Source: Hyphomicrobiales bacterium (lineage in GTDB: Bacteria; Pseudomonadota; Alphaproteobacteria; Rhizobiales; Xanthobacteraceae). From it: 64,000 nucleotides of DNA. The DNA lies in contig JAKFYI010000002.1 of assembly GCA_021730985.1 (NCBI GenBank), positions 95,858 through 159,857 of the forward strand, in the 5' to 3' direction. Numbering within the stretch: position 1 is the stretch's first letter; every line of letters begins with the position of its first letter. Made by a program: the position numbers and the translations under genes. Below are positions 35,024 to 44,038 of the stretch, piece after piece. The notes beneath the pieces are model-generated. The model worked only from the letters and a program-made list of their open reading frames with translations, was not told the DNA's origin and searched no databases.

Positions 35024-36463
35024 CTACCGGATTTTTGGCGGATCGCTGAAATCAAGAGCCGGTGGTGAAAAATCAAGTCCCGGAAGATTTTGAAGTTGTT
35101 GCTCGACCTTGGATGGGTCCAATTTCGCCGTGGGCTGCAGCATGAACGTCACGGTTTTCGGAAACGCGATGAGGATGGCGACCAGGATGACCTGCAGGAT
35201 CACCCACGGAATAGCGCCAAGATAGATATCGGAGCTCTTGATCGACGGCGGTGCGATCGCGCGCACATAGAATAGTGCAAACCCAAATGGGGGATGCATG
35301 AAGCTCGTCTGGATATTCGCGCCGATCAGCACGCCAAACCAGATCAGATCGATCCCCAAGCGTTCGGCAGCAGGAGCGAGCAGGGGAATGATAATGAAGG
35401 CGATCTCGAAGAAGTCGAGGAAGAAGGCGATGACAAAGACAAAGATGTTCACGAAGATCAAGAAGCCGATCACCCCTCCCGGAAGCGAGAGCAGCAATCC
35501 TTCGATCCACTCCTTGCCGCCGACACCCTGAAAAACTAGGCTGAACACGCGGGCGCCGATCAGAATAAAGACGACCATGGCGGTGATCCGCATGGTCGAA
35601 CTCATGCCCTGATAGGTCATCTCCCAGGTGAGGCGGCCGTTCAGCCACGCCAGCACGAAGCTGCCAACCACACCCATCGCGCCGGCCTCGGTCGGTGTCG
35701 CCAATCCCATGAAGATCGTGCCAAGGACGAGGAATATAAGAACGATCGAGGGGACCATGCCGCGGGTACAGCGCCAGATCAGCGGCCAGCCGCGCAGAAC
35801 GCGCGCTTCGGGCGGCAGAGCGGGAATATCCTGTGGCCGAACCAGGCTCAGCAGCGCGACGTACGCGGCAAAAAGTGCGATCTGAATGAAGCTCGGCCCG
35901 ATCGCGCCGAGGTACATGTCGCCCACCGATTTGCCGAGTTGGTCGGCCAGCACCACAAGGACCAGCGAGGGCGGGATCAGTTGAGTGATTGTGCCTGATG
36001 CTGCGATCACCCCGGTGGCATGCCTCGCCGAATAGCCGTAGCGCATCATGACCGGCAGGGCGATGATGCCCATCGCGATGACGGATGCCGCGACGGTTCC
36101 CGTGATAGCGCCCAGCACGGCGCCAACCAGAATGACGGCATAGGACAGTCCGCCGCGCATCGGTCCGAACAACTGGCCGAACCCTTCGATCAGATCTTCG
36201 GCGAGCCCGCTTCGTTCGAGGATCGCGCCCATCAGGGTGAAGAAGGGAATTGCGAGCAGAAGGTCGTTCGAAACGACCGCGAACAACTGATAGGTCAGGT
36301 TGCCCAGGAAATCCGCACGGATGAGCCCGAGCTCGATTCCAATCAGCCCGAAGAACAAGCCCGTCGCGGCCAGCGAAAATGCCGCCGGATAACCGATCAC
36401 CATGAAGAGGATAAGGCCCGCGAACATGAGCGGGGCCATGTTGTGGGTGACGAAGTGAATCAT
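35024..36463 (-). CDS. dctM: TRAP transporter large permease DctM
   Basis: This 479-residue polytopic protein has about 12 hydrophobic helices plus the DctM loops: IPFFTLMGAILERSGLAEDLIEGF, GAVLGAITGTVAASVIAMG, GTITQLIPPSLVLVVLAD, ATPTEAGAMG and MHPPFGFALFYVRAI. It is the sodium-coupled transport subunit. ATG 36463 is chosen because ATGA overlaps the end of dctQ; a longer upstream frame is open but would run across dctQ. It has an extra hydrophilic C-terminal tail of about 30 residues (KLDPSKVEQQLQNLPGLDF) beyond the last helix. Confidence 0.95.
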   Translation of the reverse strand: MIHFVTHNMAPLMFAGLILFMVIGYPAAFSLAATGLFFGLIGIELGLIRADFLGNLTYQLFAVVSNDLLLAIPFFTLMGAILERSGLAEDLIEGFGQLFGPMRGGLSYAVILVGAVLGAITGTVAASVIAMGIIALPVMMRYGYSARHATGVIAASGTITQLIPPSLVLVVLADQLGKSVGDMYLGAIGPSFIQIALFAAYVALLSLVRPQDIPALPPEARVLRGWPLIWRCTRGMVPSIVLIFLVLGTIFMGLATPTEAGAMGVVGSFVLAWLNGRLTWEMTYQGMSSTMRITAMVVFILIGARVFSLVFQGVGGKEWIEGLLLSLPGGVIGFLIFVNIFVFVIAFFLDFFEIAFIIIPLLAPAAERLGIDLIWFGVLIGANIQTSFMHPPFGFALFYVRAIAPPSIKSSDIYLGAIPWVILQVILVAILIAFPKTVTFMLQPTAKLDPSKVEQQLQNLPGLDFSPPALDFSDPPKIR

Positions 36464-37068
36464 TGAAGCGGCTTCTCGTAGCCGTGTTCGCGCCGATATC
36501 CGGTCGTCAGCGCAGCGATGCACTTGATGATTTCCGATATGCCTTGCAGGGCGACCAGCCCGAAGCCGACGGGCAGGATCAGCTTCACCGGCCAGCGCGG
36601 CAGACCGCCGGCGTTGGTGGATACCTCGCCGCTGCGCCAGGCATCCGTGAACCAGGGCCAGGTGAACCAGATCAACAGGATGCACATCGGCATCAGGAAC
36701 AGGATGCCGCCGAGGAGATCGATCCAGATGCGAGCGCGGTCGCTGACCATGCCGTAAATCAGATCGACGCGGACGTGCTCGTTGACCTTCAGCGTATAAG
36801 CGGCGCCAAACAGCACCATCGCAGCGAACATGTACCACTGCATCTCGAGGAATGCGTTGGAGTTGTTGCTGTACCAATTGACGAAGGTCTGGATGCCCGA
36901 CAGGAAGTGGTACTCGCGGCTGATGCCGATCAGCCAGTTGAGGCCGTATCGGACGCCGGCATTGGCCGCGCTGAGGAGGGCTGCGAACAGCACAAGATAA
37001 TTGGCGATGATGCCGAACTTGGCATTGAAGGCGTCGATCCCGCGGCTGATCGTCAGAAGCCGGCCCAA
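36460..37068 (-). CDS. dctQ: TRAP transporter small permease DctQ
   Basis: This protein of about 202 residues has four hydrophobic helices (from IIANYLVLFAALLSAAN), the QWYMFAAMVLFGAAYTLKVNEHVRVDL segment and a tail rich in charged residues, as in large DctQ subunits. A TTG at 37068 is preceded at six bases by GGGGAG, and no good ATG is available; an upstream frame to 37182 would add 38 low-complexity residues, which is less likely. It is the first gene of a dctQM operon with ATGA overlap. Confidence 0.85.
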   Translation of the reverse strand: MGRLLTISRGIDAFNAKFGIIANYLVLFAALLSAANAGVRYGLNWLIGISREYHFLSGIQTFVNWYSNNSNAFLEMQWYMFAAMVLFGAAYTLKVNEHVRVDLIYGMVSDRARIWIDLLGGILFLMPMCILLIWFTWPWFTDAWRSGEVSTNAGGLPRWPVKLILPVGFGLVALQGISEIIKCIAALTTGYRREHGYEKPLQ

Positions 37069-37208
37069 ACGCCTCTCCCCTCGCTCCCCCGCGGCTGTCG
37101 CGCGGTGTGGCGTGCCGGCAATGTCCCCTTTGCCCACGCCCGAGCCGTGCCAGCTTAATGCAGGGAGGCTGGCGGCCGTCAATTATTACTTTGGCCGCGC
37201 GCCATGCG

Positions 37209-38108
37209 TCAGAGGGCGGTGGTTGCCTTGGCGCTCAGTTCGCGTCTGCGCACGGCTTCGCGATGGAGAGCGTAGAGCCCGCTGCCCACGATCAACACGG
37301 CACCGACCGCCGACCAGCCATCGGGCATCTCGCTGAAAAAGAAGAATCCGGCAATACCTGAAGTCAGCAGATAAGAGTAACGGAACGGCGCAACCACCGA
37401 GAAATCGACGCCGCGAAACGCCAGCGCCACCAGGTAGGTTGCGATGCCGACGAACACGGATGCTCCGGCCAGCATGGCAAGGTCCGCAGGCGCAATGGCC
37501 CGCCACTCGCCGGACGCGGCAAACAGGGCGCCCGCGGCCAGGATGCCCAGCGATCCCATGAACGCAACGATCACGGTCGGAATGCTGCGGCCGATGCGCC
37601 GGGTCTGCATTTCGCGCAACGCCGATGACATGGCGGCGGCAAGCGCCACCAGCGCCCAGACGTCGAACGCCGCCGGCGTCGGCTTGACGACGAACATCGC
37701 GCCGGCAAAGCCGACGAGAATAGCGGTCCATCGCCGCCAGCCCACGATTTCGCGGTAGAACAAAACCGACAGCGCCGTCAGCAGCAGAGGCGCGACCTGC
37801 AGCATGGCGGCGAGGTCGGCCAGCTTCATGTGAACCAGCGCGGTGATGAAGAAGGCCGTGGCCAGGCCGTCGAACACGGAGCGGATCAGCACCGGCCTGC
37901 CGGTGACGTGCCGCAGGTCGCGGGCATGACCCAGCGCCAGCACGCAAATCCCGATGAGTATCGCGGTCATCGCGCCGCGCACGAAGATCACCTCGCCGAT
38001 CGGATAGCGATGGGCGATCAGCTTCACCATCGTGTCGTTGATGGTGTAGGCGACCATGCCGCCGAGGAGCGCCAGGATGCCGCGTTGGTTGGCGCTGAGT
38101 GGAGTCAC
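37209..38108 (-). CDS. EamA/DMT family transporter
   Basis: This 299-residue protein has ten hydrophobic helices in two EamA repeats (starts GILALLGGMVAYTINDTMVKLI; second repeat at AAAMSSALREMQTRRIG, with PFRYSYLLTSGIAGFFFFSEMPD). It is an exporter of a small metabolite, unknown type. GTG at 38108 is used because the hydrophobic domain begins about ten residues after it; the frame remains open upstream, overlapping moaA. It follows moaA by 17 bases on the same strand and probably shares its mRNA. Confidence 0.88.
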   Translation of the reverse strand: MTPLSANQRGILALLGGMVAYTINDTMVKLIAHRYPIGEVIFVRGAMTAILIGICVLALGHARDLRHVTGRPVLIRSVFDGLATAFFITALVHMKLADLAAMLQVAPLLLTALSVLFYREIVGWRRWTAILVGFAGAMFVVKPTPAAFDVWALVALAAAMSSALREMQTRRIGRSIPTVIVAFMGSLGILAAGALFAASGEWRAIAPADLAMLAGASVFVGIATYLVALAFRGVDFSVVAPFRYSYLLTSGIAGFFFFSEMPDGWSAVGAVLIVGSGLYALHREAVRRRELSAKATTAL

Positions 38109-38125
38109 GGGGGCGCCGGGCGGCG

Positions 38126-39175
38126 TCAGCCGCCGGTCACGCTCATGTGGCGCGACAGGGCCGGGCGCTTGTGGCGGCGGTCGATAACGAAGTCGTGCCC
38201 TTTCGGCTTGCGCAGGATCGCCTCGTCGAGGGCCGCGTAAAGCAGGTCGTTCGCCTCGGAGGCGCGCAGCGGAGCGCGCAGGTCGGTGGCGTCTTCCTGG
38301 CCGAGACACATGAACAGCGTGCCGGTGCAGGTGATGCGCACGCGATTGCAGGATTCGCAGAAGTTATGTGTCATCGGCGTGATGAAGCCGAGCCGGCCGC
38401 CGGTTTCCTTGACGCGCACGTAGCGCGCCGGGCCGCCGGTCATGTGGTCGATCTCATCCATGCTGAATCGCTCGCCGAGGCGCGCGCGCGCGATCGACAG
38501 CGGCAGGTATTGATCGAGCCGGTCGCCGCCGATGTCGCCAAGCGGCATGACTTCGATCAGCGTGATGTCCATATCCCGGCCGTGTGCCCAGGTCACCAGA
38601 TCGCCGAGTTCGTCTTCGTTGACGCCTTTCAGCGCCACGGCGTTGATCTTGACCTTGAGGCCGGCCGCTTGCGCGGCGTCGATACCGGCCACAACCTGGT
38701 TCAGGTCGCCCCAGCGGGTGATGGCGCGGAACTTGTCGGGATCGAGCGTGTCGAGAGACACATTGACGCGTTCGACGCCATGCGACTTGAGCTCTGCTGC
38801 GTACTTGGCGAGTTGGGAGCCGTTGGTCGTCAGCGTCAGTTCATCCAGCGCGCCGGTCTTGAGATGGCGCGACAGCGATGCCACGAGTGTCATGATGCCG
38901 CGCCGGACCAGCGGTTCGCCGCCGGTCAGCCGCAGCTTGCGCACGCCCTTGGCGACGAACGCCGAGCACAGGCGGTCCAGCTCTTCCAGAGTCAGCAGAT
39001 CGGCTTTCGGCAGGAAGTTCATGTTCTCCGACATGCAATAGACGCAGCGGAAATCGCAGCGATCCGTCACCGAGACGCGCAAATAGGTGATGGCGCGCGC
39101 GAACGGATCGACCAGCGCCGGCAGAGGCCGCCCGCCGGGCCGGTCAAGTTCAAGCGTGGGTTGCGGAAAACTCAT
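38126..39175 (-). CDS. moaA: GTP 3',8-cyclase MoaA
   Basis: A radical SAM enzyme that starts molybdenum cofactor synthesis from GTP. The 349-residue protein has C40-x3-C44-x2-C47 for the SAM cluster, the SAM-contact GGEPLVR and a second [4Fe-4S] site from [20 protein letters not shown] in the C-terminal half. The protein ends in Gly-Gly (SVTGG), as in MoaA, where the GG tail enters the active site. It is needed for the nitrate reductase NasA encoded 12 kb downstream. The first gene of a short operon with the EamA transporter. Confidence 0.96.
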   Translation of the reverse strand: MSFPQPTLELDRPGGRPLPALVDPFARAITYLRVSVTDRCDFRCVYCMSENMNFLPKADLLTLEELDRLCSAFVAKGVRKLRLTGGEPLVRRGIMTLVASLSRHLKTGALDELTLTTNGSQLAKYAAELKSHGVERVNVSLDTLDPDKFRAITRWGDLNQVVAGIDAAQAAGLKVKINAVALKGVNEDELGDLVTWAHGRDMDITLIEVMPLGDIGGDRLDQYLPLSIARARLGERFSMDEIDHMTGGPARYVRVKETGGRLGFITPMTHNFCESCNRVRITCTGTLFMCLGQEDATDLRAPLRASEANDLLYAALDEAILRKPKGHDFVIDRRHKRPALSRHMSVTGG

Positions 39176-39269
39176 GCCTTTTCCTGGGGTTGGCCCGATT
39201 GTGACGGATCGGGGCGCCAGCGTCCAGAGTGCTGTATATAGGCCTGAATTGGCCGATCAGGAGACGATC

Positions 39270-39653
39270 ATGGCTGCTTCCGACAACCGTCCCTGGCCGA
39301 AGGAATTGCGGCTTGCGAAGGACCGAAAGGCTCTGACGGTGAGCTTCGACGACGGCGACAGCTTTGCCCTGGATGCGGAGTATCTGCGGGTCCACAGCCC
39401 CAGCGCGGAGGTCCAGGGCCACTCGCCGGACGAGCGCAAGACCGTGCCGGGCAAGCGCAACGTGGCGATTTTGGAGGTGCATCCAATGGGCAATTACGCC
39501 GTGCGCCTCGTGTTCGACGACATGCACTCGACCGGCATCTTCAGTTGGGACTACCTGTCGGAGCTTGGCCGCAACCGCGAGCGCAAGTGGCAGGACTATA
39601 TCGACGAACTGGCGGGAAAGGGCTTGTCCCGCGATCCGCCGCAGCGGCATTGA
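39270..39653 (+). CDS. DUF971 domain protein
   Basis: This 127-residue protein matches the DUF971 (gamma-butyrobetaine-hydroxylase N-terminal-like) family: PKELRLAKDRKALTVSFDDG, FALDAEYLRVHSPSAEVQGHS, ILEVHPMGNYAVRLVFDDMHSTGIFSW. Such proteins are small beta-rich modules, sometimes linked to Fe-S assembly, but no function is settled. AGGAGA lies a few bases before ATG 39270. It diverges from moaA and ends in a bidirectional terminator shared with the L,D-transpeptidase gene. Confidence 0.88.
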   Translation: MAASDNRPWPKELRLAKDRKALTVSFDDGDSFALDAEYLRVHSPSAEVQGHSPDERKTVPGKRNVAILEVHPMGNYAVRLVFDDMHSTGIFSWDYLSELGRNRERKWQDYIDELAGKGLSRDPPQRH

Positions 39654-39663
39654 GCGATCGGTT

Positions 39664-39705
39664 CAAGCAAAAGGGCCGGCGCGAGGCCGGCCCTGCTTGT
39701 TTTCT
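39664..39705. terminator. Bidirectional terminator between DUF971 and L,D-transpeptidase genes
   Basis: CAAGCA / TGCTTG flank an inner stem GGGCCGGC / GCCGGCCC with a five-base loop. The 3' side continues into TTTTC, and the 5' side has AA tracts. Two converging genes end on either side. Confidence 0.88.
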
Positions 39706-39716
39706 ATCCGCCCGAA

Positions 39717-40319
39717 CTACTGCACCACCACCTTGGCGCCGACCCGGACCCGGTCGTAGAGATCGACCACGTCTTCGTTGGTCATGCGGAAGCAGCCGGA
39801 GGATACCGCCTGACCGATCGTCTCCGGCTCGTTCGAGCCGTGGATGCGATAGAGCGATGAGCCTAGATACATTGCGCGCGCGCCGAGCGGATTGTCCACG
39901 CCGCCGACCATGTGGCGGGGCAGGTCGGGTCGCCGCGCCAGCATCTGTGCCGGCGGCGTCCACGAAGGCCATTCTTTCTTCTGGGTGACGGTCTTCACGC
40001 CCTTCCATGTGAAGCCGACGCGGCCCACACCGATGCCGTAGCGCAGCGCCCGGCCGTCATCGAGCACGTAATACAGCCGCCGCTCCGTGGTGTTGACGAT
40101 GATGGTGCCCGGCCGCTCCGTGCCCGTGTAGCTGACCGTGGTCTTCGGGATCGCATCGTTCCAGCCGCCGAAGAAGCCGTAACTTCGGCCGCGCGGAGCG
40201 CCCTGGTTCAGCAACTCCCGCTTCTCGTCCATCTCGTAGCCTTGCGCGGCCGCGGGGGCGGTCTCGACCGCCAGAAGGGCGGCACACAGAACCAGAAAGC
40301 CAACAAAACGCAGCAGCAT
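39717..40319 (-). CDS. L,D-transpeptidase (YkuD domain)
   Basis: An exported enzyme (signal peptide ending at AAA-Q, about residue 26) of 200 residues. The YkuD domain runs from about 68 to 200 with the catalytic motif H160-GSNEPETIGQAVSSG-C176-FRM. It forms 3-3 peptidoglycan cross-links or attaches proteins to peptidoglycan. ATG 40319 is preferred over 40382 because the signal peptide starts there. It is a single-gene unit divergent from nasT. Confidence 0.92.
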   Translation of the reverse strand: MLLRFVGFLVLCAALLAVETAPAAAQGYEMDEKRELLNQGAPRGRSYGFFGGWNDAIPKTTVSYTGTERPGTIIVNTTERRLYYVLDDGRALRYGIGVGRVGFTWKGVKTVTQKKEWPSWTPPAQMLARRPDLPRHMVGGVDNPLGARAMYLGSSLYRIHGSNEPETIGQAVSSGCFRMTNEDVVDLYDRVRVGAKVVVQ

Positions 40320-40584
40320 TCGCAATCTCCCGTACCTGCGATCGACGTGGCCCCACAGGCCACAAAATGCGGCATACGGCAACCGCGCCGCCTGTCACAT
40401 TGCCGGGAGGCAACGGCGCCGAAACGGGCGGAAGTTGCGTTGCACAATTTTCCATCGCACTGTGTGACCGCAGGCAACGCCTCAAGCTGGGCTGTTTCCT
40501 GAATTGCATTCTAACTTGCGGAAAATGCGCCTGAATTTGCCTTTGCTGGGCGCTGGCACAAGATTTGATCCCGTTCAAAGGCGC

Positions 40585-41169
40585 ATGGACCCGACCCTCA
40601 AAATCGTCATCGTCGATGAGAACCCGGTTCGCGCCGCCATTCTCGAGGATGGGCTGCGCGAGTCCGGCCACGCCCAGGTGGTGCGGATCGACGACATGTC
40701 GCACCTGCTGGCGCGCATTTATGCCATCGACCCGGACGTCATCTTGATCGATCTGGAGAACCCGAGCCGCGACGTTCTCGAGCAGATGTTCCAGGTCAGC
40801 CGGGCGGTGAAGCGGCCGGTCGCCATGTTCGTCGATCAGAGCGATGCGGCCTCGATCGAGGCCGCCGTCGATGCCGGTGTTTCGGCCTACATCGTGGGCA
40901 ACCTGCAGAAGGACCGCATCAAGTCCATCCTCGACCTCTGCATCTCCCGCTTCAATGCCTTCTCGCGCCTGCAGAACGAACTGGAGCGCACCCGCTCCGC
41001 GCTGGAGGAGCGCAAGGTGATCGACCGCGCCAAGGGCGTCCTGATGAAGATGAAGAACTTGTCGGAAGAGCAGGCCTACGCGCTGCTGCGCAAGACCGCC
41101 ATGAACGAGAACAAGAAGATTGCCGAGGTCGCGCAATCGGTCATTACCGCTGCGGAGCTGTTCAAATGA
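40585..41169 (+). CDS. nasT: ANTAR-domain transcription antiterminator NasT
   Basis: This 194-residue protein has a receiver-like N-terminal domain (D11-E12 and D56 in VILIDLENP; K77 region) and a C-terminal ANTAR RNA-binding domain (about 130-190), with KVIDRAKGVLMKMKNLSEEQAYALLRKTAMNENKKIAEVA. NasT binds paired hexaloop hairpins and prevents termination of nitrate assimilation mRNAs; the partner NasS, encoded four bases overlapping downstream, sequesters it without nitrate or nitrite. The ATG is preceded by weak AAAGG. A TGGCAC-N5-TTGAT sigma-54-like element (40554-40569) lies very close to the start, perhaps too close. Confidence 0.95.
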   Translation: MDPTLKIVIVDENPVRAAILEDGLRESGHAQVVRIDDMSHLLARIYAIDPDVILIDLENPSRDVLEQMFQVSRAVKRPVAMFVDQSDAASIEAAVDAGVSAYIVGNLQKDRIKSILDLCISRFNAFSRLQNELERTRSALEERKVIDRAKGVLMKMKNLSEEQAYALLRKTAMNENKKIAEVAQSVITAAELFK

Positions 41170-42344
41170 CCGACATGAACATGAACACGAAACTTCGGAT
41201 CGGTTTCATCCCGCTGTGCGACGCGGCCGCGCTCATCGTTGCGGTCGACAAGGAGCTTGTTTCGGCCGAGGGGCTCGACATCGAGCTGGTGCGGGAAGTC
41301 TCATGGTCGAACGTGCGCGACAAGCTCAACATCGGCTTGTTCGATGCAGCACATTTGATCGCGCCTGTAGCGATCGCGTCGAGTCTTGGCCTCGGTCATG
41401 TCAAGGTGCCGATCGTTGCGCCGTTTGGGCTCGGCGTGAACGGCAACGCCATCACGGTGTCGCCGGAACTCTATGCGGCGCTTGCCGCGGCGGCCGATGG
41501 CGACATCACCGACCCGATGGTGTCGGCCCGTGCCCTGGCCCGTGTCGTCGCCGAACGGAAAGCAAAGAGCCGCGAGCCGCTGACGTTCGGCATGACGTTT
41601 CCGTTCTCCACGCACAACTATCACCTGCGGTTTTGGATGGCGGCCGGCGGCGTCGATCCTGATGAGGACGTCCGTATGATCGTGCTGCCGCCGCCGTACA
41701 TGGTAGAAAGCCTGGCGAACAAGCACGTCGATGGGTTCTGCGTTGGCGCGCCGTGGAACTCGGTCGCCGTGGATCTCGGCATTGGCTACATCCTGCACTT
41801 CGTGTCTGAGATCCTGCTGCGCGCTGCAGAGAAGGTGCTCGCGGTACGCGCCAGTTGGGCTGCCGAGCATCCCGACGTGCTCCGGCGTTTGGTCAGGGCG
41901 CATGGCCTCGCAGCCGCGTTTGTCGAGGATCCGGCCAACCGCGACGAGGTGGCGGCGATCCTCTCGGCGCCGAACCGGATCGGTGCATCGGCGGAGGTGA
42001 TCCGCAGGACGCTGGACGGGCGCTTGAAGGTGACGCCTGACGGCAAGCTCCGCTCCAGCGACCGCTATTTGATGTTCGGGCGCAAGGGTGCCGGCCGGCC
42101 CGATCCGGCACACGCGGCTTGGCTCTACGCGCAGATGGTGCGCTGGGGTCAGGCGCCGTATTCGACCGAGATGCTTGCCACCGCGAAGTCGGTGTTTCGT
42201 CCCGATCTCTACGATGCGGCGTTGCCTCGCGAAGCCTCGAACATGGCAGGCGAGCCCGTGGATGGCATCGGCGCGTTTACCGGTCCGCCATTCGACTCCA
42301 ATGACATCGAGCGCTATCTCGCGGCTTCGAAGGTCCGGCGATAA
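41166..42344 (+). CDS. nasS: Nitrate/nitrite sensor NasS
   Basis: This 392-residue NrtA/CmpA-like binding protein overlaps nasT by ATGA. It has no signal peptide (starts MTDMNMNTKLRIGFIPLCDAA), which separates it from the periplasmic NrtA proteins downstream and fits a cytoplasmic sensor that holds NasT. Typical segments are GHVKVPIVAPFGLGVNGNAITVSP, TFGMTFPFSTHNYHLRFWMAAGGVDPD and the VGAPWNSVAVDLGIGYI ligand-region. It releases NasT when nitrate or nitrite is bound. Confidence 0.93.
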   Translation: MTDMNMNTKLRIGFIPLCDAAALIVAVDKELVSAEGLDIELVREVSWSNVRDKLNIGLFDAAHLIAPVAIASSLGLGHVKVPIVAPFGLGVNGNAITVSPELYAALAAAADGDITDPMVSARALARVVAERKAKSREPLTFGMTFPFSTHNYHLRFWMAAGGVDPDEDVRMIVLPPPYMVESLANKHVDGFCVGAPWNSVAVDLGIGYILHFVSEILLRAAEKVLAVRASWAAEHPDVLRRLVRAHGLAAAFVEDPANRDEVAAILSAPNRIGASAEVIRRTLDGRLKVTPDGKLRSSDRYLMFGRKGAGRPDPAHAAWLYAQMVRWGQAPYSTEMLATAKSVFRPDLYDAALPREASNMAGEPVDGIGAFTGPPFDSNDIERYLAASKVRR

Positions 42345-42489
42345 CGATCTGCCTATTTTTTGCACTGCACAAAATATCCGCAGGATGCGGCCATGATGGG
42401 CATGGCGGCCTTCGTTAACGATTCGTCAACGCCTGCGGCAATCGATGCAAGCCATTGCCAAAACTGAATAAACCGCCCGTTCGGCGATC

Positions 42490-42505
42490 TGGCACGAAGC
42501 TTGAA
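42490..42505 (+). promoter_or_regulatory. Sigma-54 promoter of nitrate assimilation operon
   Basis: TGGCAC-N5-TTGAA matches the -24/-12 element (GG and near-GC steps at the right spacing). Transcription would start about 10-12 bases on, near 42516, leaving a leader of about 150 bases that contains both hairpins and the terminator. An NtrC-class activator is expected, but no confident binding site was identified. Confidence 0.7.
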
Positions 42506-42547
42506 TTGATCTAAGCCGAGACGACGCCGTCATGCGTGACGGCATCG

Positions 42548-42632
42548 CGGTCCAATGATGGGCCGACCGACAAGCAACGCCGCTGACCTGGAGGAGGCCA
42601 ATGAGGGCCCGCTACAGGCTGCGGCTTTTTTT
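42548..42632 (+). terminator. NasT/ANTAR double-hexaloop motif and attenuator terminator
   Basis: Hairpin P1: stem CGGTCC / GGGCCG with loop AATGAT. Hairpin P2: stem GGCC / GGCC with loop AATGAG. Both six-base loops have A at position 1 and G at 4, the ANTAR recognition rule. The terminator stem (GCCGC and CCTG at 42579-42590 with CAGG and GCGGC at 42615-42625) encloses P2 and ends in seven T at 42626-42632. NasT binding would hold P2 and stop the terminator forming. Confidence 0.8.
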
Positions 42633-42664
42633 ATCGACAAAAAACGACCAGGGGGAAGCGTTCG

Positions 42665-44032
42665 GTGGGTGTCAGCGAAACCAATCCAGAGAGGACGACC
42701 GACACCATGGCCACCACCAGAGACAAGGCAACGATGCCCGGGCGTGGATTGAGCCGCCGCGCCTTCTTGAAGACGAGCGCGAGCACAATCGCCCTGCTGA
42801 GCGCCGCGCAGATGCAGTTTCCCGGCGGCGCGTTCGCGCAAACCGCCGGGCCCGAAGTGACCAAGGCGACCCTCGGTTACATCGCGTTGATGGACGCTTC
42901 GGCGCTCGTGATCGCCAAGGAGAAGGGTCTGTTCGCCAAGCATGGCATGCCTGACGTCGATGTTGCCAAACAGGCGTCTTGGGGTGCAACGCGCGACAAT
43001 CTCGTGCTTGGCTCGGAGAGCAACGGTATCGACGGCGCACACATCCTCACGCCGATGCCTTACCTGATTTCGACCGGCAAGGTGACGCAGAACAACGTCC
43101 CGACGCCGATGTATCTGCTCGCGCGCCTCAACCTCGATGCGCAGGCGATCTCGGTCGCGCAGGAATACAAAGACCTCAAGGTCACCAACGACGCCTCGCC
43201 GCTGAAGGCGGCGTTCGCCAAGAAGATTGCCGACGGCAAGAAGGTCAACGTCGCGATGACCTTCCCGGGGGGCACGCACGATCTGTGGCTCCGCTACTGG
43301 CTCGCGGCCGGTGGCATCGATCCCGATAAGGACGTCGCCACCATCGTAGTGCCGCCGCCGCAAATGGTGGCGAACATGAAGGTTGGCAACATGGACGCGT
43401 TCTGCGTCGGCGAGCCGTGGAACGAACAACTCGTCAATCAGGGCATCGGCTTCACCGCCTGCACCACCGGCGAAATCTGGTCCAAGCATCCCGAGAAGGC
43501 GCTCGGCATGCGCGCCGCCTGGGTCGACAAGAATCCGAAGGCTGCGCAGGCCATTCTGATGGCTGTCATGGAAGCGCAGATGTGGTGCGAGAAGATGGAG
43601 AACAAGGACGAACTCGCTGCGATTGTGGGCAAGCGGCAGTGGTTCAACGTTCCCGTGCCCGACATCATCGGAAGGCTCAAGGGTGACATCAATTACGGCA
43701 ATGGCCGCATCGCCAAGGGCACCAAGGAGTACATGAAGTTCTGGAGCGAGCACGCCTCCTATCCCTTCAAGAGCCACGATGCCTGGTTCGTCACGGAGGA
43801 TATCCGCTGGGGCAAGTTCGAGCCCGCCACCGACGTCAAGGCGCTGGTGAACAAGGTGAACCGCGAGGATCTCTGGCGCACTTCTGCAAAGACACTCGGC
43901 GTCGCCGCCGCGGATATTCCGCCGACGTCGTCGCGCGGCAAGGAGACTTTCTTCGACGGCAAGGTGTTCGATCCGGAAAACCCGGCGGCGTATCTCAAGA
44001 GCCTCGCCATCAAGCGTGCCGAAATCGGCTGA
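42665..44032 (+). CDS. nrtA: Nitrate ABC transporter substrate-binding protein NrtA, copy 1
   Basis: This 455-residue periplasmic NrtA/CmpA family protein binds nitrate or nitrite. A canonical Tat signal is present (SRRAFLK, residues 30-36; cleavage near AFA-Q, about 58). Family blocks include TLGYIALMDASALVIAKEKGLF, PGGTHDLWLRYWLAAGGIDPD, PPPQMVANMKVGNMDAFCVGEPW. GTG 42665 is chosen because AGGGGGAAG precedes it at the right distance; ATG 42707 is an alternative that would keep the Tat motif. First gene of the operon, directly under the NasT leader. Confidence 0.93.
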   Translation: MGVSETNPERTTDTMATTRDKATMPGRGLSRRAFLKTSASTIALLSAAQMQFPGGAFAQTAGPEVTKATLGYIALMDASALVIAKEKGLFAKHGMPDVDVAKQASWGATRDNLVLGSESNGIDGAHILTPMPYLISTGKVTQNNVPTPMYLLARLNLDAQAISVAQEYKDLKVTNDASPLKAAFAKKIADGKKVNVAMTFPGGTHDLWLRYWLAAGGIDPDKDVATIVVPPPQMVANMKVGNMDAFCVGEPWNEQLVNQGIGFTACTTGEIWSKHPEKALGMRAAWVDKNPKAAQAILMAVMEAQMWCEKMENKDELAAIVGKRQWFNVPVPDIIGRLKGDINYGNGRIAKGTKEYMKFWSEHASYPFKSHDAWFVTEDIRWGKFEPATDVKALVNKVNREDLWRTSAKTLGVAAADIPPTSSRGKETFFDGKVFDPENPAAYLKSLAIKRAEIG

Positions 44033-44038
44033 CCGACG

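Larger units (their letters stand above)
42345..42664 (+). promoter_or_regulatory. Promoter and NasT-responsive leader of the nitrate operon
   Basis: This 320-base stretch between nasS and nrtA1 has a sigma-54-type promoter (42490-42505), two hexaloop hairpins (42548-42565 and 42596-42609) and an intrinsic terminator (42579-42632) before the start codon of nrtA1. This order is as expected for NtrC activation plus NasT antitermination. AGGGGGAAG at 42649-42657 is the ribosome binding site of the GTG at 42665. No other gene was seen. Confidence 0.8.

Noticed and set aside
36464..36877. Upstream extension of the dctM reading frame by about 138 residues
   Set aside because: It overlaps dctQ almost fully in another frame, is Arg-rich, and the ATGA junction with dctQ gives a standard DctM start.
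42357..42374. TTTTGCACTGCACAAAA-like pseudo-palindrome upstream of the nitrate promoter as an NtrC site
   Set aside because: Half-site sequence and spacing do not match the NtrC consensus; another regulator may use it, but nothing specific can be claimed.
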